NCBI RefSeq assembly: GCF_001905735.1
Contig: NZ_LISW01000003.1
Span: forward strand, 124,341-188,340
Origin: Streptomyces sp. CB01249
GTDB taxonomy: Bacteria > Actinomycetota > Actinomycetes > Streptomycetales > Streptomycetaceae
DNA length: 64,000 nt
Reading direction: 5' to 3'
Part shown: positions 41,642 to 50,375 of the stretch, one piece after another
How positions within the stretch are numbered: position 1 is the first letter of the stretch
Layout: every line of letters begins with the position of its first letter
Program-made: the position numbers and the translations under genes
The notes under the pieces: model-generated
The model's database searches: none
Told to the model about the DNA's origin: nothing
The model's input: only the letters and a program-made list of their open reading frames with translations

Positions 41642-43266
41642 GCGGGCTTCAGACCGGGGCGGCCGGCCTCGGTGACGTAGGAGCCGGCGGTGGTGACGGG
41701 GGCGCCCGGCGTGGTGACGGCGGAGACCGTACGGAAGTCGGCGCGGGCCGCCCGCTCCTGGAGGGTGACGACGGCGTAGCCGCGGCGCCCGTTGTAGAAC
41801 TTCAGGTGCGGGTTGGCCGCCATCAGGTTGTTGTAGTTGGACGGCTTCTCGGAGCCGTCCTTCCCGCTGGTGATGGACGTGGTGACGATCTCGGTGCCGA
41901 TCGTGCGCGACGCCGGGTCGTCGAAGTCCCGCTTGATGTCGAAGCCGTAGCTCACGTGGACGTCGCCGGTGAGGACCATGAGGTTGTCCACGCCGACGCG
42001 CTCGGCGCCCTGGAGGATGCGGTCGCGGGAGGCCGGGTAGCCGTCCCAGGAGTCCATGGACAGCTTGAACGCGTCGGTGGGCACGTCGCGCCGCTGGGCG
42101 AAGGTGACCTGCTGCGGCACGACGTTCCAGGTGGCGTGCGAGTGGCGCCAGCCGTCGATGAGCCAGCGCTCCTGGGTGGCCCCGGTCAGCGTGCGCCTCG
42201 GGTCCTCGGACTCCGGTCCGGGCGTCTGCCAGCCGTCGCCGTACGCCTGGTCGCTGCGGTACTGCCGGGTGTCGAGCACGTCGAACTGGGCGAGCCGGCC
42301 GAAGCTCAGGCGGCGGTAGAGCCGCATGTCGGGGCCGGTCGGCCGCTGGGGCGTGCGCAGCGGCTGGTTCTCCCAGTACGCGCGGTAGGCGGCGGCCCGG
42401 CGGATCAGGAACTCCTCCGGCGGCACGTCGTTCTCGGGGATGTCGCCCGCGTAGTTGTTCTCGGTCTCGTGGTCGTCCCAGGTGACGACGAAGGGGTGCG
42501 CGGCGTGGGCGGCGCGCAGGTCCGGGTCGGACTTGTAGAGGGCGTACCGCAGCCGGTAGTCCTCCAGCGTCTCCGTCTCCCGGTTGAACAGCGCGGGCAG
42601 CGTGCGGTCGGTGTAGTTGCGGGCGCCGCCGGTCGCGGTGACGGCGTACTCGTAGAGGTAGTCGCCGAGGTGGAAGACGACGTCCACGTCCTCCTGGGCG
42701 AGGTGCTTGTACGCGGTGAAGTAGCCGTCGTGGTACGCCTGGCAGGAGACGGCGGCCAGGGCCAGTTCCCGCTTCCGGGCGCCGGGCGCCGGTGCCGTAC
42801 GGGTGCGGCCGACGGGGCTCGTCCACTGTCCGGCGCGGAAGCGGTAGTAGAGGACACGGTCCGGGGCGAGGCCCTGCACCTCGACGTGGACGCTGTGGTG
42901 GAACTCCGGGTGGGCGTACGTGGTGCCGCGCCGGACGACACGGTGGAAGCGCTCGTCGTACGCCAGCTCCCAGCGGACCTCGACGCGGGCGTCGGGGAGG
43001 CCGCTGCCGGGTTCGAACGGGCGGGGCGCGAGCCGGGTCCAGAGCAGCACGGAGCCGGGCAGCGGGTCGCCGGACGCGACGCCGAGCGTGAACGGGTCCT
43101 CGCCGATCCTCCGGGCCTCCATCTCGCGGGCGCTGGCGGTCCCGGCGGCGGGCAGGCCGACCGAGAAGGCGAGCGCGGCGGCGGCTCCGGTGACGGTGAG
43201 AAAGCGGCGGCGGTCGGTGTGCCGGGCGGCGTCGCGCAGCTCCTGCTGTGGCGATGAGTGCGTCAT
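41638..43266 (-). CDS. phoD: PhoD-like alkaline phosphatase, Tat-exported
   Basis: 542 aa. Twin-arginine signal DRRRFLTVTGAAAAL, then an N-terminal beta domain (FTLGVASGDPLPGSVLLWTRLAP) and the calcium/iron phosphatase core with VVFHLGDYLYEY, FVVTWDDHETENNY, and LMVLTGDVHVSYGFDI. PhoD releases phosphate from phosphodiesters and teichoic acids outside the cell. GGGAGGGA precedes ATG 43266. I see no clear PhoP direct-repeat box in the 240 bp upstream. Its stop overlaps the convergent oxidoreductase stop in CTAG. Confidence 0.93.
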   Translation of the reverse strand: MTHSSPQQELRDAARHTDRRRFLTVTGAAAALAFSVGLPAAGTASAREMEARRIGEDPFTLGVASGDPLPGSVLLWTRLAPRPFEPGSGLPDARVEVRWELAYDERFHRVVRRGTTYAHPEFHHSVHVEVQGLAPDRVLYYRFRAGQWTSPVGRTRTAPAPGARKRELALAAVSCQAYHDGYFTAYKHLAQEDVDVVFHLGDYLYEYAVTATGGARNYTDRTLPALFNRETETLEDYRLRYALYKSDPDLRAAHAAHPFVVTWDDHETENNYAGDIPENDVPPEEFLIRRAAAYRAYWENQPLRTPQRPTGPDMRLYRRLSFGRLAQFDVLDTRQYRSDQAYGDGWQTPGPESEDPRRTLTGATQERWLIDGWRHSHATWNVVPQQVTFAQRRDVPTDAFKLSMDSWDGYPASRDRILQGAERVGVDNLMVLTGDVHVSYGFDIKRDFDDPASRTIGTEIVTTSITSGKDGSEKPSNYNNLMAANPHLKFYNGRRGYAVVTLQERAARADFRTVSAVTTPGAPVTTAGSYVTEAGRPGLKPA

Positions 43267-43506
43267 CTGTCCCTCCCCTGACTGGTGGTGTGGGGGAAGT
43301 CCAGCGGCCCGGCGCATCCGGAGGCTGACGTGTTCGCGTCGTGCGGGCGTCGCCCGGATGAGGAGTGCGGCAGGATGGTGCCCCCAGGGGCAAACTCCGC
43401 GTTCGCGGCCAAATCCATGATCATCTACGGCGGTCGCGGCGGCGCGGGAATCGCCGGACCGGCGCGCGGAATCACCCCGCCGGGGCTGCGCGTACGCTGC
43501 GGCAGC

Positions 43507-44289
43507 ATGAGCAACAGTCTGTTGAATTCCGCGGAGAACTCCCCGTCGAAGGTGGCGGTGGTCACGGGCGCCGGTTCCGGCATCGGCCGCGCGGTGGCGC
43601 TCGCGCTCGCCGGGGCGGGCTGGTCGGTGGCGCTCGCGGGCCGCCGGCCGGACCCCCTGGCCGAGACGGCGGCCCTGGCCGGGGAGCACGCCCGGGTGAT
43701 CACCGTCCCGGCCGACGTGACCCGCCCCGAGGACGTGGACGCGCTGTTCTCCTCCGTACGGGAGTGGACCGGGCGCCTCGACCTGCTCTTCAACAACGCG
43801 GGGACGTTCGGCCCCGGCGGACCCGTCGAGGAGCTGGCGTACGAGGACTGGCGCGGGGTGGTCGACGTCAACCTGACGGGGGCGTTCCTGTGCGCGCAGG
43901 CGGCGTACCGGCAGATGAAGGAGCAGGACCCGCGGGGCGGGCGGATCATCAACAACGGTTCCATCTCCGCGCACACCCCGCGCCCGCACTCGGTGGCGTA
44001 CACCGCGACGAAGCACGCGATCACCGGCCTGACGAAGTCGCTGTCGCTGGACGGGCGTCCGTACCGCATCGCCTGCGGCCAGATCGACATCGGGAACGCG
44101 GCGACGGAGATGACGGAACGGATGCGGACGGGCACCCTCCAGGCCAACGGCGAACTGGCCGTGGAGCCGGTGATGGCGGCCGACGACGTGGCCCGCACGG
44201 TGCGGCACATGGCGGAGCTTCCCCTGGAGGCGAACGTCCAGTTCGCGACAGTGATGGCGACGGCGATGCCCTACGTGGGGCGGGGCTGA
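43507..44289 (+). CDS. Short-chain dehydrogenase/reductase
   Basis: 260 aa, classical SDR: cofactor motif VTGAGSGIGRAVALAL, LLFNNAGTFG, active-site NNGSISAHTP followed by YTATKHA (Tyr-x-x-x-Lys), and a carboxy-terminal membrane-free end. An Arg at the cofactor loop (LAGRRPD) suggests NADP. Start ATG 43507 has TACGCT 8 nt upstream and no ribosome site. It is followed 98 bp later by a PhzF gene and then by an AfsA-family gene on the other strand. A role in butyrolactone chemistry is possible from position only. Confidence 0.88.
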   Translation: MSNSLLNSAENSPSKVAVVTGAGSGIGRAVALALAGAGWSVALAGRRPDPLAETAALAGEHARVITVPADVTRPEDVDALFSSVREWTGRLDLLFNNAGTFGPGGPVEELAYEDWRGVVDVNLTGAFLCAQAAYRQMKEQDPRGGRIINNGSISAHTPRPHSVAYTATKHAITGLTKSLSLDGRPYRIACGQIDIGNAATEMTERMRTGTLQANGELAVEPVMAADDVARTVRHMAELPLEANVQFATVMATAMPYVGRG

Positions 44290-44387
44290 GGGGGCGCGCG
44301 GGCGCGCCGATCCGGGCGGAACGGTGCGGGCCGTCCCGGCCGCGCGGGTGCGGGAATGCCGTCGCCCGGCGGGCGGTTGAGCGGTTC

Positions 44388-45260
44388 ATGAGCGACCTTC
44401 CCGAGATCCTGCGCTACACCGCGTTCTCCGCCGACCCCGAGGGCGGCAACCCCGCCGGGGTGGTGCTCGACGCCTCCGGTCTCGACGAGGCGGCCATGCT
44501 GGCCGTGGCGGCGGACCTGGGCTACAGCGAGACCGCGTTCCTGACCGGGCGGACCGAGGCGGCGGAGCCCGGTGCGCGCGGTTACGCGGTCCGCTACTTC
44601 AGCCCGAAGGCCGAGGTGCCGTTCTGCGGGCACGCGACGGTCGCCGCCGCCCTCGCGCTCGCCGAGCGGGACGGGCCGGGCGAGGTGGAGTTCGCCACCC
44701 CCGCCGGTACGGTGCCGGTCACCGTGGTCCGCGAGGGCGACGAGCTGCGGGCGACGCTGACCAGCGTGGAACCGCGCGTCGAGGACGTGGCCCCGGGCGA
44801 CCTCGCGGAGGCGCTGGCCGCGCTGGACTGGCCGGCCGCCGACCTCGACCCGGCCCTGCCGCCCCGGATCGCGTACGCCGGGGCGCGCCATCTCGTGCTG
44901 GCGGCGGGCACCCGGGAGCGGCTGGCCGCGCTGGACTACGACTTCGCGCGCCTGGAAGCGCTGATGCACCGGCTGGACCTGACGACCGTGCAGCTGGTGT
45001 GGCGGGCCTCCGACGCGGTGTTCCACGTCCGCGATCCGTTCCCGGTCGGCGGTGTGGTGGAGGACCCGGCGACGGGTGCGGCGGCGGCCGCGTTCGGGGC
45101 GTACCTGCGGGAGCTGGCCCTCGTGCCGGAGGCCGCCGTGCTGACCCTGCACCAGGGTGAGGACATGGGCCGCCCCGGCACGCTCACCGTGACGCTGGGG
45201 GCGGGCGACGCGCGGGTGCGGGTGAGCGGGACGGGCACCCGGCTGCCGGACCCGGCCTGA
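44388..45260 (+). CDS. PhzF-family isomerase-like protein (second copy)
   Basis: 290 aa, full-length PhzF fold. Motifs: EGGNPAGVVLDA, catalytic Glu in LGYSETAFL, FSPKAEVPFCGHATVAAALAL, and VVEDPATGAAAAAFGAYLREL. Compared with the copy at 24960 it has both lobes complete. Substrate unknown. Start ATG 44388 (MSDLPE) has only a weak ribosome site. It is convergent with the AfsA-family gene, 7 bp apart. Confidence 0.88.
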   Translation: MSDLPEILRYTAFSADPEGGNPAGVVLDASGLDEAAMLAVAADLGYSETAFLTGRTEAAEPGARGYAVRYFSPKAEVPFCGHATVAAALALAERDGPGEVEFATPAGTVPVTVVREGDELRATLTSVEPRVEDVAPGDLAEALAALDWPAADLDPALPPRIAYAGARHLVLAAGTRERLAALDYDFARLEALMHRLDLTTVQLVWRASDAVFHVRDPFPVGGVVEDPATGAAAAAFGAYLRELALVPEAAVLTLHQGEDMGRPGTLTVTLGAGDARVRVSGTGTRLPDPA

Positions 45261-45267
45261 TCCGCGT

Positions 45268-46140
45268 TCAGGCGTCCGGCCCGCCGAGCGTGCAGGTGAA
45301 GACCGGTTCCCCGTCCTGCACCGCCCGCACCCGCACCCCGGCCGCAGCGGTCGTCGCCTCGATCCAGCAGGGCCGGTCCAGCTCCACGTACCGGAGGAAG
45401 TCGGAGCGCAGGGTGACCGGGAGGAAGCCGGGCACGGTGGCGTTCGCCGCCTGCCGGGCCGCCTCCAGGAGCAGGATGCCGGGCACATGGTCGTTGGGGC
45501 GGCCGAAGAGCGTCGGGTGCCCGGTGTCGAGCCGCAGCGGCCAGCGCCCGGGCGCGACGGGGGGCGCGAGGACGACGTCCCGCTCGGCGGCCCGGCCCGC
45601 GGTGCGCGGCGCGAGCGCCGGGAGCGGGGGCGGCGGGACGGCGGCGGAGCGGTCGCCGCGCAGGCGGCGGTAGGCGGCGGCCGAGGTGCAGCTGATCCGC
45701 GAGCCGCAGACGGCGAGCACCGCCCCGCCCCGGCGCAGCACGAAGTCGACGCGCATCGAGGCGAGACCGCTCCCCCGGCGGCGGACGTCGGAGCAGTTCA
45801 CCTCGACCATGACGTCCCACGGGTCGTCGCCGAGCACGAGCTGACCGGCGGCGGTGGTGTAGCGCAGCTCCCACATCACGAACGCGTCGCCGAGCGGCAC
45901 CCCGAGTTCGGCGTGGCAGACCAGCATGGCCGCCTGCCGCATCGTTTCCGCAATCAGCAACGGGTCCTGGTGGCCGGCGACGGGGGCGAAGAAGCGGTGG
46001 GCGCGCGGCCAGTGGGCGGGCACGCAGAACCGGGTGTCGCCCAGCCGGGCCACGCCGGTCGGGAAGAGGTCCCGGGAGTCCGGGCGGTGGGCCATCCGCC
46101 CGAGCTCCTCCCCGGTGACGCGTGAGGAGAAATGGACCAT
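45268..46140 (-). CDS. AfsA/ScbA-family gamma-butyrolactone synthase-like protein
   Basis: 290 aa with two hotdog repeats. First: HDPLLIAETMRQAAMLVCHAELGVP-type pattern; second: LRLDTGHPTLFGRPNDHVPGILLLEAARQAA. This is the AfsA signature; such enzymes join a beta-ketoacyl group to dihydroxyacetone phosphate in making A-factor-like hormones. ATG 46140 lacks a good ribosome site. No receptor (ScbR/ArpA-type TetR) lies beside it; the two TetR genes in the window are far away. A hormone of another type or an inactive relic is possible. Confidence 0.9.
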   Translation of the reverse strand: MVHFSSRVTGEELGRMAHRPDSRDLFPTGVARLGDTRFCVPAHWPRAHRFFAPVAGHQDPLLIAETMRQAAMLVCHAELGVPLGDAFVMWELRYTTAAGQLVLGDDPWDVMVEVNCSDVRRRGSGLASMRVDFVLRRGGAVLAVCGSRISCTSAAAYRRLRGDRSAAVPPPPLPALAPRTAGRAAERDVVLAPPVAPGRWPLRLDTGHPTLFGRPNDHVPGILLLEAARQAANATVPGFLPVTLRSDFLRYVELDRPCWIEATTAAAGVRVRAVQDGEPVFTCTLGGPDA

Positions 46141-46326
46141 GGGGCGCCCCCGGGAGACTGCGGTTCGATGGGCCGGGTTGCCCCCGGCCCGGCTGTGACC
46201 TGGCCAGTTTGCCCCGGCCCGACCCACAGTTTCCAGCCACCCTCCCAGCCGCCTCTCGAGTCCCCCTGGAGCCGGGCCCTAAGGTGAGCCGGTGACCTAC
46301 CGTCATCAACGTGACAGGAGTGCCTC

Positions 46327-46692
46327 ATGTCCGTGCACCGCGTGGTCCCCAACATCCCGGTGGACGCCGGGCCGGACGCGTCCGCCCTGCGGGCCAGCAG
46401 CGCCTTCTACGGCCTGCTCGGCTTCGAGGAGGTCATGAACCATGGCTGGATCATGACCCTTGCCTCGCCCACCCAGCCGGCCGCCCAGATCAGCTTCATG
46501 ACCAAGGACGAGACCGGCCCGGTCAACCCGGACCTCAGCGTGGAGGTGGCCGACGTGGACGCGGTGCACGCCGCGCTCGTCCGCGAAGGGGCCGAGATCG
46601 TGTACGGCCCCCACGACGAGGAGTGGGGCGTCCGCCGCTTCTTCGTACGCGACCCGAACGGCCGCGTGGTCAACGTACTGACGCACCGCTGA
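46327..46692 (+). CDS. VOC family (glyoxalase/bleomycin-resistance-like) protein
   Basis: 121 aa, a single vicinal-oxygen-chelate unit. It starts HRVVPNIPVDAG, has FYGLLGFEEVM and a second half DLSVEVADVDAVHAALVREGAEIVYGPHDEEWGVRRFFVRDPNGRVVNV. Metal-ligand residues (His at start, Glu in EEWGV) are present. Function in detoxification or resistance is possible but unspecific. GGAG precedes ATG 46327. Its stop overlaps the convergent glycosyltransferase stop region by 23 bp. Confidence 0.88.
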   Translation: MSVHRVVPNIPVDAGPDASALRASSAFYGLLGFEEVMNHGWIMTLASPTQPAAQISFMTKDETGPVNPDLSVEVADVDAVHAALVREGAEIVYGPHDEEWGVRRFFVRDPNGRVVNVLTHR

Positions 46693-47896
46693 GCCGCCGC
46701 ACGGCCTCCACCACCTCCTCCGCCCCGTCCTCCGCGACCATCCGCTGCGCCCCCTTCGCGGCCGCCTCCCGGTGGACCCGCTGCCGCACGACGCGGTCGA
46801 GGGCGTCGGCGAGGCGGTCGGCGGTGAGGGCGCGGAAGGGGATCGGCTCGTCGGCGGCGCCGATGGCGGCGAGGCGGCCGGCCCAGAACGGCTGGTCGGC
46901 GGTCACGGGCACGGTCACCGCGGGGACCCCGGCCCGCAGCGCGGCGGCCGACGTCCCGGCCCCGGCGTGGTGGACCACGGCGGCCAGGTGCGGGAACAGC
47001 AGGGCGTGCGGGACGTCCCCGACGGTGAGCACGTCGTCGCCCTCGGCGGCCAGACCGGCGCTGCCGGACTGGAGGACGCCGCGCAGCCCGGCGCGGCGCA
47101 GGGCCCGTACGGCGAGCTCACTGAGCCGTTCCCCCTCGCCGGCCGCCATGCTGCCGAAGCCGATGAGGACGGGCGGCGCTCCCGCGCTGAGGAAGTCCGC
47201 CAGCTCCGGCGGCAGTTGCGCGTCCGGGTTGTGGTGCGGCCACCAGTTGCCGACCACGCGCAGACCGGGGCGCCAGTCGGCGGGCCGGGGCACCAGGACG
47301 GTGCTGAAGCCGTGCAGCACCGGCCAGTCGGCGCGCTCCTGGCGGCGGCGCGTGGCGGAGGGCGTGGCCGGGGGCAGCCCGAGCCGTTCGCGGAGCGCGG
47401 TCACCGCCGGGGCGTACAGGCGGTCGGTCATCCGGAGCGCGAGGCGCCCGGCCAGGCGGTTGCCGGGGCGGCCCAGCGAGCGGGTGCCCGTGACGACGGG
47501 CGGGAAGTCGCCGGTCGGCGCGGTGGGCTGGAGGTAGACGCCGATGCTGGGGGTGCCGGTGGCCTCGGCGAGGTGCCGGCCCAGCGGGGCGGTCGTGGTC
47601 GAGAGCAGCAGCAGGTCCGCGCCGTCGGTCATCGCGTCGGCGAACCCCTGGCCCAGGTCGGCGATGAACGCGGCGGCGGCCCGCATGAGTTCCCGCGTGC
47701 CGCCGCTCCCGCCGCCGCCCTGCGCCGGGTTGCCCGGGAGGGCGCGGAAGTCCAGCCCGGCGGCGCGGACCAGGAGCGCGAAGGTGTCCGTCGTGGCGAG
47801 GGCGACGTCGTGGCCGGCCGCGCGGAGTGCGGCGCCCAGGCCCGTGTAGGGGGCGACGTCACCGCGCGATCCGGCGGCGGCGATCAGTATTCTCAT
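46670..47896 (-). CDS. GT1-family glycosyltransferase
   Basis: 408 aa of the macrolide/vancomycin-type glycosyltransferase group (GT-B fold). N-terminus MRILIAAAGSRGDVAPYTGLGAAL is diagnostic. C-terminal donor-binding part shows GFGSMAAGEGERL, DVPHALLFPHLAAVVHHAGAGTSAAALRAGVP and TADQPFWAGRLAAIG. It probably transfers a sugar to a small hydrophobic acceptor, for self-protection or tailoring. GAGGAGAA precedes ATG 47896. It follows the MerR regulator by 15 bp in one operon. Confidence 0.92.
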   Translation of the reverse strand: MRILIAAAGSRGDVAPYTGLGAALRAAGHDVALATTDTFALLVRAAGLDFRALPGNPAQGGGGSGGTRELMRAAAAFIADLGQGFADAMTDGADLLLLSTTTAPLGRHLAEATGTPSIGVYLQPTAPTGDFPPVVTGTRSLGRPGNRLAGRLALRMTDRLYAPAVTALRERLGLPPATPSATRRRQERADWPVLHGFSTVLVPRPADWRPGLRVVGNWWPHHNPDAQLPPELADFLSAGAPPVLIGFGSMAAGEGERLSELAVRALRRAGLRGVLQSGSAGLAAEGDDVLTVGDVPHALLFPHLAAVVHHAGAGTSAAALRAGVPAVTVPVTADQPFWAGRLAAIGAADEPIPFRALTADRLADALDRVVRQRVHREAAAKGAQRMVAEDGAEEVVEAVRRLSGASVR

Positions 47897-47911
47897 CGGT
47901 TCTCCTCGGGC

Positions 47912-48703
47912 TCATCGGTGCTCCCCGGGCTCATCGGTCCGCCGGGCCGCGTTGGCGTGGACGGCCTTGCACAGGTACGCGGCCAGGCCGGGGCGCTGCC
48001 GGGACGGCGGTACGACCAGGGCGAAGGCGCGTGGATCGGCGGCGAAGTCGTCCGCGATGCGCCGGTGCATGGCGGGCGGGCAGGCGGTGAACCAGCGGGC
48101 GATGTGCAGCCGGTGCTCCTCGGCGAGGTCCATGGCCCGTTCGCCGTCGCTCGGCTCGCCCTGGTCGAAGGCCGCCAGCAGCTCCGCGCGCCAGGCCGTG
48201 GCCTCGCCCATGAGCCGCCGCCAGTCCTCCTTGGTGTGCGCGGCGGCCCGGGCCATCGACTCCCGCTGCCCCGGTGAGTCCGCCCACTTGAGCGCCGCCT
48301 CGGTGGCGTAACTCAGGTCGGCGGTGATCTCGCCGAACACCTCGAAGCGCTCCTGCGGGGTCAGCTCGACCCCGGTCCGCTCCACCTCGATCGCCCGGCG
48401 GGCCACCTCGGAGAGCCGCCGCAGCCTGGCGATCTCCGCCTCCAGCTGCTCCTGCCGGGCCCGCAAGTGGTCCAGGGCGCTGGCCCGCGGGTCCTTGAAG
48501 ATCTCGGCGATCTCGTCCAGCGGGAAGCCCAGTTCGCGGTAGAAGAGGATCTGCTGGAGCCGGACCAGGTCCGCCTCGCCGTAGAGCCGGTAGCCGGCCC
48601 GGCTGCGCCCGCCGGGCGAGAGCAGCCCCGCCTTGTCGTAGTGGTGCAGCGTGCGCACCGTCACTCCGGCGAAGGCCGCCACCTGCCCCACGGAATAGCT
48701 CAT
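47912..48703 (-). CDS. MerR-family regulator with TipAS-type ligand domain
   Basis: 263 aa. N-terminal MerR wing-helix MSYSVGQVAAFAGVTVRTLHHYDKAGLL, SRAGYRLYGEADLVRLQQILFYRELG, a coiled dimer helix, then a C-terminal TipAS-like antibiotic-recognition domain (HIARWFTACPPAMHRRIADDFAADPRAFA). TipAL binds thiopeptides and autoactivates. The promoter upstream (48728-48758) has the 19-bp spacer of MerR targets, so autoregulation with the downstream glycosyltransferase is likely. GAGGAAAGGG precedes ATG 48703. Confidence 0.92.
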   Translation of the reverse strand: MSYSVGQVAAFAGVTVRTLHHYDKAGLLSPGGRSRAGYRLYGEADLVRLQQILFYRELGFPLDEIAEIFKDPRASALDHLRARQEQLEAEIARLRRLSEVARRAIEVERTGVELTPQERFEVFGEITADLSYATEAALKWADSPGQRESMARAAAHTKEDWRRLMGEATAWRAELLAAFDQGEPSDGERAMDLAEEHRLHIARWFTACPPAMHRRIADDFAADPRAFALVVPPSRQRPGLAAYLCKAVHANAARRTDEPGEHR

Positions 48704-48727
48704 CCACCCGCCCTTTCCTCGCGACCG

Positions 48728-48758
48728 ATCATCGAGCCTGACGCAAGGGGAGGGTCAA
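48728..48758 (-). promoter_or_regulatory. MerR-type promoter with 19-bp spacer
   Basis: On the minus strand -35 TTGACC (48758-48753) and -10 GATGAT (48733-48728) are 19 bp apart, which is the over-long spacing that MerR proteins correct. A partial dyad GACCCT...AGGCTC covers the spacer. Confidence 0.6.
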
Positions 48759-48900
48759 GCCGCGCCCCGATCCGGGGACACCGGCCCGGCAGCGGGACCC
48801 AACACCGTAACGAAAGGTACATTTCACCCTCATGGGGGCGCCTTGCCGGGCCCCGCCCGCCCTCTGCGACCGCAGCCCCCGCACCAGGAAGGGCCCGACC

Positions 48901-50337
48901 ATGTCCGCAGTCACCGAGGAGCAGCCGCACACGGCCAAGCTCTCGCTGATGACGCTGTCCGCGCTGGTCGTCGGCTCCATGGTCGGCGCGGGCGTGTTCT
49001 CGCTGCCCCGCCGCTTCGCGGAGGAGACCGGGGTCGCGGGGGCGCTGATCGCCTGGACCATCGCGGGCACGGGCATGCTGATGCTGGCCTTCGCCTTCCA
49101 GTCCCTCGCGGTGCGCCGCCCGGACCTGGACGCCGGGGTGTACGCGTACGCGAAGGCCGGGTTCGGCGAATACCTCGGGTTCTTCTCGGCGTTCGGCTAC
49201 TGGGCGAGCGCCTGCGTCGGCAATGTGACGTACTGGGTGCTGATCATGTCGACCATCGGCACGCTCTGGCCGGCGCTCGGCGACGGGGACACCGTGCTCG
49301 CCGCGGCGCTGTCCTCGGTCGGGCTGTGGGGCTTCTTCCTGCTGATCCGCCGGGGCGTCAAGGAGGCCGCGGCGATCAACCGCATCGTCACGGTCGCCAA
49401 GGTCGTCCCGATCCTGGTCTTCGTCGTGCTGGCGCTGTTCTACCTGGACACCGGTGTGTTCGCCGACAACTGGGGCGGTGCCGACTACGCGGGCTCGCTG
49501 TTCGACCAGGTGCGGGGCACCATGCTCGCCACCGTCTTCGTCTTCCTCGGCGTCGAGGGCGCGAGCGTCTACTCCCGGCACGCCAAGCGCCGCAAGGACG
49601 TCGGGCGGGCCACGGTCCTCGGCTTCCTCAGCGTCTTCGCCGTCTTCGCCTCGGTCACCATCGTCTCGTACGGCATCATGCCGATGAGCGAGATCGCCGG
49701 GCTGCGCCAGCCCTCGATGGCCGGCGTCCTGGAGCACGCCGTCGGCACCTGGGGCACGGTCTTCGTCAGCGTCGGCCTGATCGTCTCCGTCCTCGGCGCC
49801 TATCTGGCCTGGACGCTGATGGCCGCCGAGGTGCTGTACGTGGCCGCGCAGGACCACGACATGCCGCGCTTCCTGCGCCGCGCCACCGCCGACGACGTGC
49901 CGGTCCCGGCCCTGGTCATGACGACCGTGCTGGTCCAGGTGGTGCTGGTCGTCACGCTGCTCTCGGACGACGCGTTCAACTTCGCGCTGGACATGACGAG
50001 TGCGCTGACGCTCATCCCGTTCCTGCTGGCCGCCGCGTTCGCGCTGAAGATCGCGCTCACCACGGACCCGCTGGCCCAGGGGCGGACGACCGGGCGCGAC
50101 CTCGTCGTCGCCGTGCTCGCCACCGTCTACACGGCGTTCCTGCTGTACGCGGCCGGGCTCCGGTTCGTCCTGCTCTCCTTCATCGTCTACGCCCCCGCCA
50201 CGATCCTGTTCGTCATGGCCCGCCGCGAGCAGGGCCGGCGCCCCTTCTCCCCCCGCGAGCTGCTGATCTGCGCCGTCTCGGTGGCCGGTGCGGTCATGGG
50301 CGTGATCGCCCTGGCGGCCGGCTGGATCAGCCTCTGA
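48901..50337 (+). CDS. arcD: Arginine/ornithine antiporter-like amino acid permease
   Basis: 478 aa with 12 membrane segments of the basic-amino-acid/polyamine APA group. The start LMTLSALVVGSMVGAGVFSLPRRFAEETG and RRPDLDAGVYAYAKAGFGEYLGFFSAFGYW are typical of ArcD-type arginine:ornithine antiporters. AGGAAGGG precedes ATG 48901 (the open frame reaches 48832). The arginine deiminase gene follows after 38 bp, so arginine import and breakdown are linked. Confidence 0.9.
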   Translation: MSAVTEEQPHTAKLSLMTLSALVVGSMVGAGVFSLPRRFAEETGVAGALIAWTIAGTGMLMLAFAFQSLAVRRPDLDAGVYAYAKAGFGEYLGFFSAFGYWASACVGNVTYWVLIMSTIGTLWPALGDGDTVLAAALSSVGLWGFFLLIRRGVKEAAAINRIVTVAKVVPILVFVVLALFYLDTGVFADNWGGADYAGSLFDQVRGTMLATVFVFLGVEGASVYSRHAKRRKDVGRATVLGFLSVFAVFASVTIVSYGIMPMSEIAGLRQPSMAGVLEHAVGTWGTVFVSVGLIVSVLGAYLAWTLMAAEVLYVAAQDHDMPRFLRRATADDVPVPALVMTTVLVQVVLVVTLLSDDAFNFALDMTSALTLIPFLLAAAFALKIALTTDPLAQGRTTGRDLVVAVLATVYTAFLLYAAGLRFVLLSFIVYAPATILFVMARREQGRRPFSPRELLICAVSVAGAVMGVIALAAGWISL

Positions 50338-50375
50338 GCCGTACCGCACCCCGACCCGTACGCGAAGGACCGCAC

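Noticed and set aside
39266..43393. A 1375-codon open frame on the minus strand
   Set aside because: Only its last part is the Bcr/CflA exporter; the rest is Arg/Pro-rich and runs antisense or in another frame to the Gfo/Idh and PhoD genes. It is a GC-bias artefact.
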